Source of the DNA: Melaminivora jejuensis
Lineage (GTDB): Bacteria; Pseudomonadota; Gammaproteobacteria; Burkholderiales; Burkholderiaceae_C
Direction: 5' to 3'
DNA: 64,000 nt
NCBI RefSeq assembly: GCF_017811175.1
Contig: NZ_JACWIJ010000002.1
Location: 1,364,001 to 1,428,000, forward strand
The translations under genes and the position numbers were made by a program. Under the pieces are notes generated by a model, which saw only the letters and a list, made by a program, of their open reading frames with translations, ran no database searches and had not been told where the DNA came from. Below are positions 55,217 to 64,000 of this stretch, one piece after another. Position 1 is the stretch's first letter. Each line of letters begins with the position of its first letter.

Positions 55217-55683
55217 ACCGCCTCCCCGAGCCGCCTGCCGAGGCCCTGCTGGCCGGCGACGCCTATGCACGGCGCATCACCGCGCTGTTGACCGAAGCCA
55301 GCGACGAGTTGCCCCACGACATCACCGAGCGCCTGCGCGCCGGGCGTATGCAGGCGCTGGCCCGGCGCAAGCGCCCTGCCGCACAGGCAGCCGTGCAGCC
55401 ACTCGGCGCCAGCGCTGTGCTGCACGCCGGCGGCGGCGCGGCCGTGCTGGGCAGCAGCCCCGGCGGCGCCGGGCCGACGGGCTGGTGGCGCACATTGGCC
55501 TCTGCCGTGCCGCTGCTGGCCCTGCTGCTCGGGCTGGCCTTCATCAATGCCACGCAGGACGCATCGCTGGCCTCGGACATGGCCGAGGTCGATGCCGCCC
55601 TGCTGGCCGACGACCTGCCGCCCTCAGCCTATGCCGACCCCGGTTTCGTGCAATATCTGCGCTCCTCGGGCTCGGGACTGTGA
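55213..55683 (+). CDS. DUF3619-family membrane protein, possible sigma-factor partner
   Basis: 156 residues with one predicted transmembrane helix (about 96-115, LASAVPLLALLLGLAFINA), a basic cytoplasmic N-terminal half and an acidic periplasmic tail (MAEVDAALLADDLPPSAYADPG). This matches DUF3619 proteins found after ECF sigma genes in Burkholderiales. Translational coupling to the sigma gene and the topology suggest an anti-sigma role, which is inference. Confidence 0.75.
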   Translation: MNRLPEPPAEALLAGDAYARRITALLTEASDELPHDITERLRAGRMQALARRKRPAAQAAVQPLGASAVLHAGGGAAVLGSSPGGAGPTGWWRTLASAVPLLALLLGLAFINATQDASLASDMAEVDAALLADDLPPSAYADPGFVQYLRSSGSGL

Positions 55684-55708
55684 GCCTGCGCGCCCCTGAC
55701 TCCACTGC

Positions 55709-56526
55709 ATGACCGCTTCACGCCCGCAACGCCCTACCCTAAACCTGCCGGCCTACGTGCTGGCGCTGGCGTTGCTGGTGGGCCTGGCGGCTACCGGGGT
55801 GCGCGTCGTCGGCTGGATGCGCATGGCGCCCAGCACGGCGGTCCCCCCCAGGCGCTGGCCGAGCGCCCCGAGGTAGGCCAGCCCTGGCGCGAGCTCACCA
55901 CGGCGCAAAAGCAAATCCTGTATCCCCTGGCCAACCACTGGAGCGGACTCAACGAAGCGCAAAAGCACCATTGGCTCAAGCTGGCCGCAGGTTTTCCGTC
56001 GTTGGCGCCGCAGGAACAGGAGTGGCTGCTGGCGCGCCTGAGCGACTGGGCCAGCCTCAGCGCCCAGCAGCGCAGCCAGGCACGGCTGAACTACGCAGCC
56101 ACCAGCACCTTGCCGCCGGACAGCAAGCGCGCCAAGTGGCAGGCCTACCAAGCCTTGAGCGAAGCGCAGCGCCAACGCCTGGCCGAGCGGGCCGCAGCGC
56201 CGCGCACATCGGGCGCAGCGCCAGCAGTGCGGCCCGCCAGCAAGCGCCTGGCCAAGGTGCCGGCGGCCAGCAACATGCCGGCGGCGCTGCCCAATCCGCC
56301 CAAGATTCCCCGGCCCGACAGCACCCATGTGCCGCAGGCGCTGCCGGTGCCCGCCCCGGTCATCGCCACGCCGGTGCCCGCGCCGGCTGTGGTAGAAACC
56401 AGGCCCGTCGAAACCCCATCTGCCACCCCCACGGCGCTGCCCGCGCTGCCGCTGGAAGAACCTGCAGCGCCCCAGGAGCCGCCGCCGATGAGTGGCAGCG
56501 CGCCGCCCCTGCATCCGCCCCAATAG
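55709..56526 (+). pseudogene. DUF3106-family protein, single-base frameshift in a C-run
   Basis: The frame from 55709 gives a signal-anchor (YVLALALLVGLAA) then hits a stop soon after a run of seven C (55833-55839). An eighth C would join it to QALAERPEVGQPWRELTTAQKQILYPLANHWSGL and the DUF3106 repeats (W..L...Q...W..L), ending in a Pro-rich tail at 56526. Full product about 272 residues, exported, function unknown. The cluster order sigma-DUF3619-DUF3106-RDD is conserved in the family. Homopolymer error or slippage are both possible. Confidence 0.75.
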
Positions 56527-56609
56527 CGCTGCCGCCCCGAGGCGCCAGCGCCGGGTGGCAGTTGATGGGCACACTCCAGCTCTGCCAGGCAGCTCCAGCC
56601 TTTCCGTCC

Positions 56610-57206
56610 ATGACCACTTTCCGTCCGCCGGCATCCACTGTCCCCACCGACCTGCCGGCGCCGCTCCCAGCGCCTCTGTCCCCCATGGCCCCGCCGCTGC
56701 GCCGGCGCATGGCCTGCTGGCTGTACGAAGGGATGCTGATGTTCGGCGTGGTCTTCATCGCCGGCTATCTGTTCAGCACGCTCACACAGACGCGCCACGG
56801 CCTGGACAACCGCCATGCCCTGCAGGCCTTTCTGTTCGTCGTCTTCGGGATTTATTTCACCTGGTTCTGGTCGCGCGGCCACACCCTGGCCATGAAGACC
56901 TGGCACATCCGCGTGGTCGATCGCGCCGGCCAGCGCCTGAGCCAGCCGCGCGCCCTGGCGCGCTACGTGCTGAGCTGGCTGTGGTTCCTGCCGCCGCTGG
57001 CCGTGGCCACGGCCTTTGCCCTGCCCATGGGCGAGGCACTGGTCATCCTGACCGGCTGGGTGGCGGTATGGGCGCTGCTCAGCCGCTTTCATCCGCAGCG
57101 CCAGTTCCTGCACGACGCGCTGGCCGGCACGCGCCTGATCCACCAGGAGATCGCACCGCACGCCCGCCGCAGGAAGAAGGCCAGGGAGCAGGCCCAGCGT
57201 GACTGA
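56610..57206 (+). CDS. RDD-family membrane protein
   Basis: 198 residues with the RDD fold: Arg in RRRMACWLYEGMLMFGVVF, three to four helices and MKTWHIRVVDRAGQRLSQPRALARYVLSW..FHPQRQFLHDALAGTRLI. A basic C-terminal tail ends it. Function unknown; some RDD proteins move ions. It follows DUF3106 by about 80 bases and overlaps dgkA by 8 bases. Confidence 0.85.
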   Translation: MTTFRPPASTVPTDLPAPLPAPLSPMAPPLRRRMACWLYEGMLMFGVVFIAGYLFSTLTQTRHGLDNRHALQAFLFVVFGIYFTWFWSRGHTLAMKTWHIRVVDRAGQRLSQPRALARYVLSWLWFLPPLAVATAFALPMGEALVILTGWVAVWALLSRFHPQRQFLHDALAGTRLIHQEIAPHARRRKKAREQAQRD

Positions 57207-57597
57207 CCTCGGCCCAGCCGCCCGGCACAAGCGCCGCACCGGCCCGAGCCGGCTGCTTCACGCCACGCGCCACTCCTGGCGCGGCCTGGCCGATGGCTGG
57301 GGCGAGAAAGCCTTTCGCCTCGAAGCCTGCCTGGCGCTGGCGCTGCTGCCAGCCGCCATCTGGCTGGGGCGCGACTGGCTGCAGACGGCCTTTCTGGCTG
57401 CCACCGTGGTGCTGGTGCTGATCGTGGAATTGCTCAACTCGGGGCTGGAGGCGGCCATCGACCGCATCGGCCCCGAATGGCACGAACTGTCGCGCCGTGC
57501 CAAGGACATGGGCAGCGCTGCCGTGCTGCTCAGCCTGCTGCTGTGCGCTGGCAGTTTTGCTGCCGCTCTGATCCAAAGGATTCTTTCTCATGGCTGA
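57199..57597 (+). CDS. dgkA: Diacylglycerol kinase
   Basis: 132 residues, GTG start. The DgkA signature VELLNSGLEAAIDRIGPEWHELSRRAKDMGSAAVLLSLLL is clear, with three membrane helices. It recycles diacylglycerol to phosphatidic acid. It overlaps both neighbours by 8 bases, showing tight coupling. Confidence 0.95.
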   Translation: MTDLGPAARHKRRTGPSRLLHATRHSWRGLADGWGEKAFRLEACLALALLPAAIWLGRDWLQTAFLAATVVLVLIVELLNSGLEAAIDRIGPEWHELSRRAKDMGSAAVLLSLLLCAGSFAAALIQRILSHG

Positions 57598-58222
57598 TGC
57601 CGCCGCTCCCGCTCCCGCTCCTGCCCCCGTTTCCGTTTCCTTCTCCATCTGCGTCTATCTGGGCTCGCGCCCGGGCCACAACCCGCACTTCACCGACATG
57701 GCAAGCGCCGTGGGCCGCTTCATCGGCCGCCACGGCGGCCAGCTGGTCTATGGCGGCGGGCGCAGCGGCCTGATGGGTGTGGTGGCCGAGGCCACGCGGC
57801 TGGCCGGCGGGCGCGTGGTCGGGGTGATCCCGCAGTCCCTGGTGGACAAGGAGCTGGCCAACCAGCTGTGCGACGAACTGCACATCGTGCAGACCATGCA
57901 CGAGCGCAAGGCCATGATGGCCGAGCGCAGCGACGCCTTCGTCGCCCTGCCCGGCGGCATCGGCACGCTGGAGGAGCTGTTCGAGGTCTGGACCTGGCGC
58001 CAGCTGGGCTACCACGACAAGCCGGTCGGCCTGCTCAACGTCGATGGCTACTACGACCCGCTGCTGGCCTTCCTGCAGCGCAGCGTCACGGACGGTCTGA
58101 TGGGCCAGTGGCAGATGGGCCTGATCCGCAGCGGCGACGATGTGGACACGCTGCTGGCCGGCCTGGTCGAGCAGGCCGGCGTGCGCCAGGCCGGCACCGA
58201 GCCGCTGCGCAGCGTCATTTGA
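57590..58222 (+). CDS. LOG-family protein (TIGR00730), nucleoside monophosphate phosphoribohydrolase
   Basis: 210 residues. N-terminal Ala/Pro stretch (2-14), then a Rossmann-like core with VYGGGRSGLMGVVA, the catalytic HERK (R106) and PGGIGTLEE (121-129). LOG-family enzymes release the base from cytokinin ribotides or other NMPs; the bacterial substrate is often uncertain. It overlaps dgkA and ends at a family repeat. Confidence 0.92.
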   Translation: MADAAAPAPAPAPVSVSFSICVYLGSRPGHNPHFTDMASAVGRFIGRHGGQLVYGGGRSGLMGVVAEATRLAGGRVVGVIPQSLVDKELANQLCDELHIVQTMHERKAMMAERSDAFVALPGGIGTLEELFEVWTWRQLGYHDKPVGLLNVDGYYDPLLAFLQRSVTDGLMGQWQMGLIRSGDDVDTLLAGLVEQAGVRQAGTEPLRSVI

Positions 58223-58223
58223 C

Positions 58224-58292
58224 GAAAAAATGGGCAAATCTGCCGTAAACCCAATACTGGCAAGCGTCAATAGCTATTATTAAAGTAGCAAA
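58224..58292 (-). repeat. Intergenic repeat between the LOG and thioredoxin-like genes
   Basis: On the minus strand: GCTACTTTAATAATAGCTATTG, then ACGCTTGCCAGTATTGGGTTT and CAGATTTGCCCATTTTTTCG. It begins right after the stop of the LOG gene in a convergent gap of about 170 bases. Confidence 0.75.
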
Positions 58293-58396
58293 TCAACAGC
58301 CTGCCGACCACCGGCCCGGGCCTTTCACACCCGCACCCTCTGCAACGGGCCGGGGTGGACGCCCATTCGGTGGCACGGAGCACAGTTCGGCCTGCC

Positions 58397-58723
58397 TCAG
58401 CCTGCCAGTGGCGCCAGCGCATCCTGCAGCTCCTGCGCCGTCTGCGGGCGCACGACGCGGGCCATCTCCTGGCCATCACGTAGAAAGACCAGCGTCGGCC
58501 ACAGCTTGACGCGGTAGCTGCGCCCCAGCGGGCGGCCCGGTCCATCCTCGACCTTGATGTGCTGCACCTGCGGCCTGTCCTGCAGCGCCTGCTCGATCAG
58601 CACCTGGGCGCGCTGGCAGTGGCCGCACCAGGGCGTGCCGAATTCCAGCACGGTGGCGCCGGTCAGCTGATCGACTTCAGCGCGCTCGGGCGGGGTTTGC
58701 AGATGGGTGGCGGCGTAGGGCAT
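58397..58723 (-). CDS. Thioredoxin-family protein
   Basis: 108 residues with a thioredoxin fold and active site FGTPWCGHCQ (C33, C36), cis-Pro region LWPTLVFLRDGQE. No signal peptide, so cytosolic. WCGHC differs from WCGPC of TrxA, suggesting a specialised reductant. It stands alone before mobA. Confidence 0.9.
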   Translation of the reverse strand: MPYAATHLQTPPERAEVDQLTGATVLEFGTPWCGHCQRAQVLIEQALQDRPQVQHIKVEDGPGRPLGRSYRVKLWPTLVFLRDGQEMARVVRPQTAQELQDALAPLAG

Positions 58724-58793
58724 GTGGCAATCCTCGGCAAGTGAAACGGAAAAATTTGCGCCCGAGCTTAAGCGCACTCGTGGTGCACGCCCG

Positions 58794-59477
58794 TCAGCCA
58801 GCCGCCTGTTCTTCCAGCGCCCGCAGTTGCTCCAGCGTGTTGGCATTGGCAAAGGCCTGGGGCGAATCGCCCGGCTGATCGAAGACGGCGATGGCGCAGC
58901 CGTGGCGCGCACCCCACTGGCGCACGCGCCGGCCCCCGCCGGCCAGGAACTGCTGCAGGTCGGGCAGCAGCGAGACGTGCAGCAGGCACAGCGCCGGATG
59001 CATGTGCAGCGGCGGCCCTGCCCCATCTTGCGCTGCCTCTCTTGCCCCGTTGCCTGCCTCCTGCCCGTGCTGCGGTGCGGCAGCAATGGCGATGGGCGCG
59101 CCGGCCCCGCAGGCCGCTGCCGCCAGGCGCTGCGCCAGGTCATGCGCAAACAGCGGCGTGTCGCAGGCCAGCGCCAGCAGCCAGGGCGTGCGGCAATGCG
59201 CCAGGCCGGCAGCGAAGCCGGCCAGCGGCCCGGCAAAACTCTCGTCGGCGTCGCTGACCACGGGCAGGCCCCAACTGCGGTAGGTGTCCAGATGGCGGTT
59301 GGCGTTGATCAGCACGCTGCCCACCTGCGGCTGCACGCGCCGCGCGGCGTGCAGCGCCAGGGGCGTGCCGCGAAAGGGCTGCAGGCCCTTGTCCACGCCG
59401 CCCATGCGCGTGGCGCGCCCGCCGGCCAGCACCAGCGCGGTGATATCTTGCGCCGCGATGTCCTGCAACGCGATCAT
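58794..59477 (-). CDS. mobA: Molybdenum cofactor guanylyltransferase
   Basis: 227 residues. The nucleotidyltransferase signature ALVLAGGRATRMGGVDKGLQPFRG, the metal site LACDTPLF and NRHLDTYRSWGLPVVSD identify MobA, which makes bis-MGD for DMSO reductase-type enzymes. A 7-codon longer start (59498) is possible. moaA lies just upstream on the same strand. CoxL-type enzymes need the cytosine form instead, so MobA serves another molybdoenzyme. Confidence 0.93.
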   Translation of the reverse strand: MIALQDIAAQDITALVLAGGRATRMGGVDKGLQPFRGTPLALHAARRVQPQVGSVLINANRHLDTYRSWGLPVVSDADESFAGPLAGFAAGLAHCRTPWLLALACDTPLFAHDLAQRLAAAACGAGAPIAIAAAPQHGQEAGNGAREAAQDGAGPPLHMHPALCLLHVSLLPDLQQFLAGGGRRVRQWGARHGCAIAVFDQPGDSPQAFANANTLEQLRALEEQAAG

Positions 59478-59557
59478 GCGGGTGGATTGGGGCGGCATGG
59501 GGGCGCGGGGATGGGCTGGATGGACGGGCCGGGCAGCACCGGCCCGGAGCGCGCCGA

Positions 59558-60703
59558 TCAGCCGCCGATGTAGCTCATCTCGATGCGCCGCGTGCCACTG
59601 CTGCCGCTGTCGGCGGGCAGGCTGGCGCGCAGCTCCGAGTAGCGGTCGCTGCGTTGGCCCCAGATGCCGGCCACCGCGCCCAGCAGCTGCTCGTCGCTCA
59701 CGCCGCCGCGCAGCAGGCTGCGCAAATCCCAGCCCTGGCTGGCAAACAGGCACAGGTACAGCCGCCCTTCCATGGACAGGCGGGCGCGGTTGCAGTCGCC
59801 GCAAAACGCCTGGGTCACGCTGCTGATGACGCCGATCTCGCCCAGCGCCGGGTCGTGGCGACCGTCCGGGCCGGCCCAGCCCCAGCGCTTGGCGGTCTCG
59901 CCAGGGGCGCTGGCCGCCAGCGGCACCAGCGGCAGCTCGGCCTGCAGCCGAGCGATGACTTGGGCGGACGGCAGCACCTGATCCATGCGCCAGCCATTGG
60001 TGGCGCCCACGTCCATGTATTCGATGAAGCGCAGCGTGATGCCGGTGCCGCGGAAGTAGCGCGCCATGGCCGGGATCTCATGGTCGTTGGTGCCGCGCTT
60101 GACCACCATGTTGACCTTGAGGTGATCAAAGCCGGCGTCCCTGGCAGCGGCGATGCCCTCCAGCACGCCGGCCACCGGAAAATCCATGTCGTTCATGCGC
60201 CGGAACACCGCGTCGTCCAGGCTGTCCAGGCTCACAGTGACGCGCGACAGGCCAGCCGCCTTGAGCGCGCGCGCCTTGCGCGCCAGCAGCGAGCCGTTGG
60301 TGGTCAGCGTCAGGTCGGGCGCGCGGCCATCGACGGTGCGCAGCGCCGCCAGCTGCTCGACCAGGCGCTCCAGATCCTTGCGCAGCAGCGGCTCGCCGCC
60401 CGTCAGGCGCAGCTTGCGCACGCCGTGCGCCAGAAACAGCCGCGCCACGCGGGTGATCTCCTCGAAGCTCAGCAGATCGCCGTGCGGCAGATAGCGGTAG
60501 TGCTGGTCGAAGACTTCCTTTGGCATGCAGTAGCTGCAGCGGAAGTTGCAGCGGTCGGTCACGCTGATGCGCAGATCGCGCAGTGGCCGGCCCCGGGCGT
60601 CCAGCAGCAGGCCGCTAGGAGCCTGGCAGGCATCAACGACCGGCACCACGGGCTGGAGCACCGGCGCGCGCTGATCCGCGATGGGGATGACTCTTTCGGC
60701 CAT
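59558..60703 (-). CDS. moaA: GTP 3',8-cyclase MoaA
   Basis: 381 residues, radical SAM. The first cluster is C52-x3-C56-x2-C59 ([13 protein letters not shown]); the second lies in [20 protein letters not shown]; the GTP/SAM motif is [11 protein letters not shown]; the protein ends in Gly-Gly, needed in the family. It starts molybdopterin synthesis. The start MAERVIP is preferred to a GTG two codons upstream. It is 80 bases from mobA. Confidence 0.96.
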   Translation of the reverse strand: MAERVIPIADQRAPVLQPVVPVVDACQAPSGLLLDARGRPLRDLRISVTDRCNFRCSYCMPKEVFDQHYRYLPHGDLLSFEEITRVARLFLAHGVRKLRLTGGEPLLRKDLERLVEQLAALRTVDGRAPDLTLTTNGSLLARKARALKAAGLSRVTVSLDSLDDAVFRRMNDMDFPVAGVLEGIAAARDAGFDHLKVNMVVKRGTNDHEIPAMARYFRGTGITLRFIEYMDVGATNGWRMDQVLPSAQVIARLQAELPLVPLAASAPGETAKRWGWAGPDGRHDPALGEIGVISSVTQAFCGDCNRARLSMEGRLYLCLFASQGWDLRSLLRGGVSDEQLLGAVAGIWGQRSDRYSELRASLPADSGSSGTRRIEMSYIGG

Positions 60704-60808
60704 GGGCACAAATTGTGCCGTATCGTTTTTGCACGCAGCCGCCGCAGGGCTTTGCCGCTTTGACGTACCTCAAGCATCGTCGGCAGTGCCTCCAGATAAT
60801 TTCCGGCC

Positions 60809-61690
60809 ATGCAACACGTTCACTGCTCCCGCCTCCATACGCCCCCGGCAGCACTGCCGGGCTCGTCTGTGCATCGCTCGAAGCGGCAGGTCGTGCTGCA
60901 GCTTGCAGCGCTTGCCCTGCTGCCCAGCCTGGGCGCGCGCGCCCAGGCGCCTGCTCCAGCCCAGGCTCCGGCGCGCCCGGCCCTGGCCTCGACCATCAAC
61001 CGAACGGCGCGCTTTCGCGCGCTGTCGCAGCGGGTGGCCAAGGTCTATGGCCAGATGTATCTGCAGGTGCTGCCCGGGCGCTCGCGCGACTGGCTGGAGC
61101 ACTCGCGCAAGCAGATCAAGGCGGGGCTGCGCGAGTTGAACGAGCAAAGCTGGCCCGCCGAGGTGGCGCGCCTGCTGGCCAGCCTGCGCCAGGCCGCGCA
61201 GCAGCTGGATGCGCTGCTCGACCAACCCGTCTCCAAGGACGGCTATCTGGCCGTCATCAAGCAGTCCGAAGCCATGCTGGATGCGGCCGACAAGGCCACG
61301 CAGGCGCTGGAGCAGCTCTCGCCCGTGCCCACGGCGCGCCTGGTCAACATCGCGGGGCGTCAGCGCATGTTGTCGCAGCGCCTGGCGCGCAACTACGGCT
61401 TTGTCATGTCCGGCCTGGCCGGCAGCGGCGTGCGCGAGCAGATGGCGCAGGATGCGGCGCTGTTCCAGACCTCGCTGGCCGATCTGGCCAAGGCGCCGGT
61501 CAGCACCTCGGCCATCCGGGGCACGCTGGAGCTGGGGCAGGCGCAGTGGATCTTCCTGGAGACCACCCTCAAGCGCCCGCCCGAGGCCCGCGCCCTGGAA
61601 GACGTGGCCAAGGCCAGCGAACGTATGCTGGAGGTCATGGACGAGCTGACCGCCCAGTACGAGGCGGCGCTCCAGGAAATCCTGGGCTGA
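60809..61690 (+). CDS. Exported PilJ_N-domain protein with duplicated P-box-like motifs
   Basis: 293 residues, or about 273 from a GTG at about 60868, which puts the KRQVVLQLAALALLPSLGARAQA signal near the start. Two copies of the PilJ/NarX-type sensor motif are present: INRTARFRALSQRVAKVYGQ and VNIAGRQRMLSQRLARNYG, each in a helical repeat. No kinase or chemotaxis signalling domain follows, so it is a stand-alone periplasmic binding module. The motif in NarX senses nitrate; divergent moaA makes a link to molybdate or nitrate metabolism attractive but unproven. Confidence 0.75.
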   Translation: MQHVHCSRLHTPPAALPGSSVHRSKRQVVLQLAALALLPSLGARAQAPAPAQAPARPALASTINRTARFRALSQRVAKVYGQMYLQVLPGRSRDWLEHSRKQIKAGLRELNEQSWPAEVARLLASLRQAAQQLDALLDQPVSKDGYLAVIKQSEAMLDAADKATQALEQLSPVPTARLVNIAGRQRMLSQRLARNYGFVMSGLAGSGVREQMAQDAALFQTSLADLAKAPVSTSAIRGTLELGQAQWIFLETTLKRPPEARALEDVAKASERMLEVMDELTAQYEAALQEILG

Positions 61691-61730
61691 GGCTGGCCGG
61701 ATACCGGAAAACACCAGTAAATACCAGCAA

Positions 61731-61790
61731 AATCCGGCTCAAACCCTTTTCCAGCAAGCGATGACAGCTATGCTTTGAGTAGCATCATCG
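61731..61790 (-). repeat. Intergenic repeat after the PilJ_N gene
   Basis: On the minus strand: GCTACTCAAAGCATAGCTGT, then CATCGCTTGCTGGAAAAGGGTTTGAGCC and GGATTTT. It fills the convergent gap between the PilJ_N gene and the aldehyde dehydrogenase. Confidence 0.8.
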
Positions 61791-61808
61791 CAGCCGGGCA
61801 GGCCCGCC

Positions 61809-63242
61809 TCAGCCGTGGCGTATGGCCACGGTCTTGAGCGTGGTGAAGCCGTACAGCGCCTCAAAACCCTTCTCGCGCCCGTGGCCGCTGGATTTCACGC
61901 CGCCAAAAGGCAACTCCACACCGCCGGCGGCGCCGTAGTTGTTGATGAAGACCTGGCCCGAAGCCAGCCGCCGCGCCAGGCGCAGCTGGCGCGCGCCGTC
62001 GCGCGTCCACACGCCCGCCACCAGGCCGTAGCGCGTGCCGTTGGCCAGTTGCACGGCCTGCTCCTCATCGTCAAAGGGCATGGCGGCCAGCACTGGGCCG
62101 AAGACCTCCTCCTGCGCCAGCCGGTGGCCAGGCGGCACATCGCGCAAGAGGGCCGGCGCCTGATAGAAGCCGGTGTCGGGCGCCTCCTCGACCACGCTGC
62201 CCTGCGCCACCAGCGGGATGCCGGCGACCTGCGCGTCCGACAGGAAATCCCACACGCGCTGCTGCTGGCTCTGGCGGATCAGCGGGCCCAGATCCAGATC
62301 CATGGCCGCCGGCCCGACGCGCAGCGCCTCGAAGGCCCGGCCCAGGCGCTCCAGCAGCGGCTCGTAGATCATGGAATCGATCAGCACGCGCGAGCCGGCC
62401 GAGCAGGTCTGGCCGGCGTTTTGCACGATGGCATTGACGATGGCCGGTACGGCGGCATCCAGATCGGCATCGGCAAAGACGATCTGCGGGCTCTTGCCGC
62501 CCAGCTCCAGCGTGACCGGGCAGTGGCGCTCGGCGGCGGCCTGCTGGATCAGCGTGCCGACCTTCGGGCTGCCAGTGAAGCTCAGGTGCTGGATACCCGG
62601 GTGGCGCGCCAGCGCATCGCCCGCCTCGTGGCCATAGCCGGTCACGATGTTCAGCGCCCCGGCTGGAAAGCCCGCCTCGGCGGCCAGCCGGGCCACGCGC
62701 AAGAGCGACAGGCAGGCGTCCTCGGCGGGCTTGACCACGCAGACATTGCCCGCCGCCAGCGCCGCGCCGACGCAGCGGCCAAAGATCTGCATGGGATAGT
62801 TCCACGGCACGATGTGGCCGGTGACGCCATGCGGCTCGCGCCAGGTCAGCACGCTGAAGCCGTCCTGATAGGGGATGGTCTGGCCGTGCAGTTTGTCACA
62901 GGCGCCGGCGTAGAACTCGAAGTAACGCGCCAGCGCCAGCGCATCGGCGCGCGCCTGGCGCGTGGGCTTGCCGCAGTCGCGCTGCTCCAGCGCCGCCAGT
63001 TCCTCGGCGTGCTCGCTGACCAGCACCGACAGGCGCGCCAGCAGGCGGCCACGCTCGGCGGGCGCCATGCGGCTCCAGACGCTGTCAAAGCACTGGCGCG
63101 CGGCATGGACGGCGGCGCCGATGTCCTCGGGCGTGCCGCGCTGGATCTCGTCGAAGGGCTGGCCGTCCGAGGGATCGATCATGGCGATGGTGCGCCCCGA
63201 ACTGGAGGGCACGGCGGCGTTGGCGATGTAGTGCAGTTGCAT
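61809..63242 (-). CDS. Aldehyde dehydrogenase family protein
   Basis: 477 residues, NAD(P)-dependent. Visible are the oxyanion Asn ([10 protein letters not shown]), the general base Glu ([11 protein letters not shown]) and the nucleophile Cys ([11 protein letters not shown]). It resembles betaine- or gamma-aminobutyraldehyde-type dehydrogenases, but the substrate cannot be set. The start MQLHYIAN is chosen on family length; the 12 codons upstream are unconserved. It is monocistronic, divergent from ppa. Confidence 0.92.
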   Translation of the reverse strand: MQLHYIANAAVPSSSGRTIAMIDPSDGQPFDEIQRGTPEDIGAAVHAARQCFDSVWSRMAPAERGRLLARLSVLVSEHAEELAALEQRDCGKPTRQARADALALARYFEFYAGACDKLHGQTIPYQDGFSVLTWREPHGVTGHIVPWNYPMQIFGRCVGAALAAGNVCVVKPAEDACLSLLRVARLAAEAGFPAGALNIVTGYGHEAGDALARHPGIQHLSFTGSPKVGTLIQQAAAERHCPVTLELGGKSPQIVFADADLDAAVPAIVNAIVQNAGQTCSAGSRVLIDSMIYEPLLERLGRAFEALRVGPAAMDLDLGPLIRQSQQQRVWDFLSDAQVAGIPLVAQGSVVEEAPDTGFYQAPALLRDVPPGHRLAQEEVFGPVLAAMPFDDEEQAVQLANGTRYGLVAGVWTRDGARQLRLARRLASGQVFINNYGAAGGVELPFGGVKSSGHGREKGFEALYGFTTLKTVAIRHG

Positions 63243-63391
63243 GGCGCGCCATTGTGCGCCGGCGCGGCGCGGCTGCAAGGGTCATGCAAGGGCCAGGGCC
63301 TAGAATCCCGGCCTGCGCCCGGCGCCCCGCACGTCCTGCAACCGCAGCGCTGCGGGGCGCCAGGCATCATTTTTTCTACCTAGCAAACATC

Positions 63392-63928
63392 ATGTCGCTG
63401 AACAAAGTCACGCCCGGCACCAAGCTGCCCGAATCCTTCAACGTCGTGGTCGAGATCCCTGCCGAATCCGACCCCATCAAGTACGAGGTGGACAAGGACT
63501 CCGGCGCGGTGTTCGTGGATCGCTTCCTCACCGTGGCCATGTACTACCCGTGCAACTACGGCTACGTGCCGCAGACCCTGTCGGGCGACGGCGACCCGGT
63601 CGATGTCCTGGTCATCACGCCGTATCCGCTGCTGCCCGGCGTGGTCGTGCCCTGCCGCGCCCTGGGCATCCTTAAGATGGAAGACGAGGCCGGCGTGGAC
63701 GGTAAGGTGCTGGCCGTGCCGACCAGCAAGATCCTGAAGATGTACGACAGCTGGCAGAGCGTCGAGGACGTGAACGCCATGCGCCTGAAATCCATCACCC
63801 ACTTCTTCGAGCACTACAAGGATCTGGAAGAAGGCAAGTGGGTCAAGGTGTTGGGCTGGGACGGCGTCGAGGCCGCGCACAAGGAAATCATGGACGGCGT
63901 GGCCAACTACGCCAAGACACAGGGCTGA
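63392..63928 (+). CDS. ppa: Inorganic pyrophosphatase, family I
   Basis: 178 residues. Metal-binding [12 protein letters not shown], the [10 protein letters not shown] segment and the [16 protein letters not shown] block are typical of soluble family I enzymes, which are Mg-dependent hexamers in bacteria. The start MSLNKVTPG matches relatives. The reading frame is intact and ends just before a family repeat. Confidence 0.97.
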   Translation: MSLNKVTPGTKLPESFNVVVEIPAESDPIKYEVDKDSGAVFVDRFLTVAMYYPCNYGYVPQTLSGDGDPVDVLVITPYPLLPGVVVPCRALGILKMEDEAGVDGKVLAVPTSKILKMYDSWQSVEDVNAMRLKSITHFFEHYKDLEEGKWVKVLGWDGVEAAHKEIMDGVANYAKTQG

Positions 63929-63987
63929 TTTGCTATAAATAAAATAGCTGTCAACGCTTTCCTAGCAAGGGTTTTCGCCAAAAATGG
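63929..63987 (+). repeat. Intergenic repeat after ppa
   Basis: GCTATAAATAAAATAGC hairpin, then TGTCAACGCTTTCCTAGCAAGGG and TTTTCGCCAAAAATGGC. It begins with the base after the ppa stop codon. Confidence 0.8.
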
Positions 63988-64000
63988 CTCCCGACCCTTG

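Overview
The window is GC-rich chromosomal DNA from a betaproteobacterium, most likely a member of the Comamonadaceae (Acidovorax/Alicycliphilus/Comamonas-like). This rests on gene order (gyrA-serC-pheA-tyrA-aroA/cmk-rpsA-ihfB-lapA-lapB; thrS-infC-rpmI-rplT-pheS-pheT-ihfA-merR; ilvB-ilvH-ilvC, pssA, two leuA), on an AroA-Cmk fusion protein, and on a family of short intergenic repeats that recurs through the window. No species can be named from the sequence alone.

Layout. 0-3.1 kb: a molybdenum hydroxylase operon of the form II CoxL type (coxS-coxL-coxM order, coxM cut by the window edge) with a sigma54-like promoter. It lies divergent from an AcoR-type activator that has lost its ATPase and DNA-binding domains. 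3.8-8.5 kb: a decayed accessory patch beside ssrA, holding an IS3-family remnant, a deleted Tn5-like IS4-family element, N-terminal hsdR and C-terminal hsdS fragments, an apparently intact Phd/VapC toxin-antitoxin pair with a perfect palindromic operator, and an IS5-family element with a stop codon in its transposase. 8.6-23.7 kb: tmRNA, gph, ubiG, ompA, gyrA (isoleucine at quinolone-resistance position 83), the aromatic amino acid genes, rpsA, ihfB, lapAB and a ComEA-like protein. 23.8-30.0 kb: a complete Mrp/Pha cation/proton antiporter operon (AB fusion, C, D, E, F, G). 30-32 kb: a frameshifted M14-type peptidase and two tRNAs. 32.3-40.6 kb: the thrS-to-merR operon on the minus strand. 40.7-46.1 kb: a Crp/Fnr regulator, an APH-like kinase with an acyl-CoA dehydrogenase, an IclR regulator and a PbpG-like peptidase. 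46.2-54.3 kb: branched-chain amino acid genes and pssA. 54.6-58.2 kb: an ECF sigma factor cluster, dgkA and a LOG-family protein. 58.4-64 kb: a thioredoxin-like protein, mobA, moaA, a PilJ_N-domain protein, an aldehyde dehydrogenase and ppa.

The most interesting signals are regulatory RNAs and repeats. Upstream of thrS is a 13-residue leader peptide with six threonine codons, followed by four mutually exclusive pairing segments and an intrinsic terminator: a textbook attenuator for a threonyl-tRNA synthetase operon. Upstream of the second leuA is a 17-residue leader with six leucine codons and a terminator/antiterminator pair. infC appears to start at AUC. At least twelve copies of an intergenic repeat (a small ATAGC hairpin followed by an AGCGCTTG..CAAGGGTTT core) sit just after stop codons, several inside operons; two are about 100-bp inverted composites and one forms a terminator ahead of pheS.

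Three genes (serC, the M14 peptidase and a DUF3106 gene) are each broken by one missing base in a C-run, which points to homopolymer sequencing errors more than to real decay.
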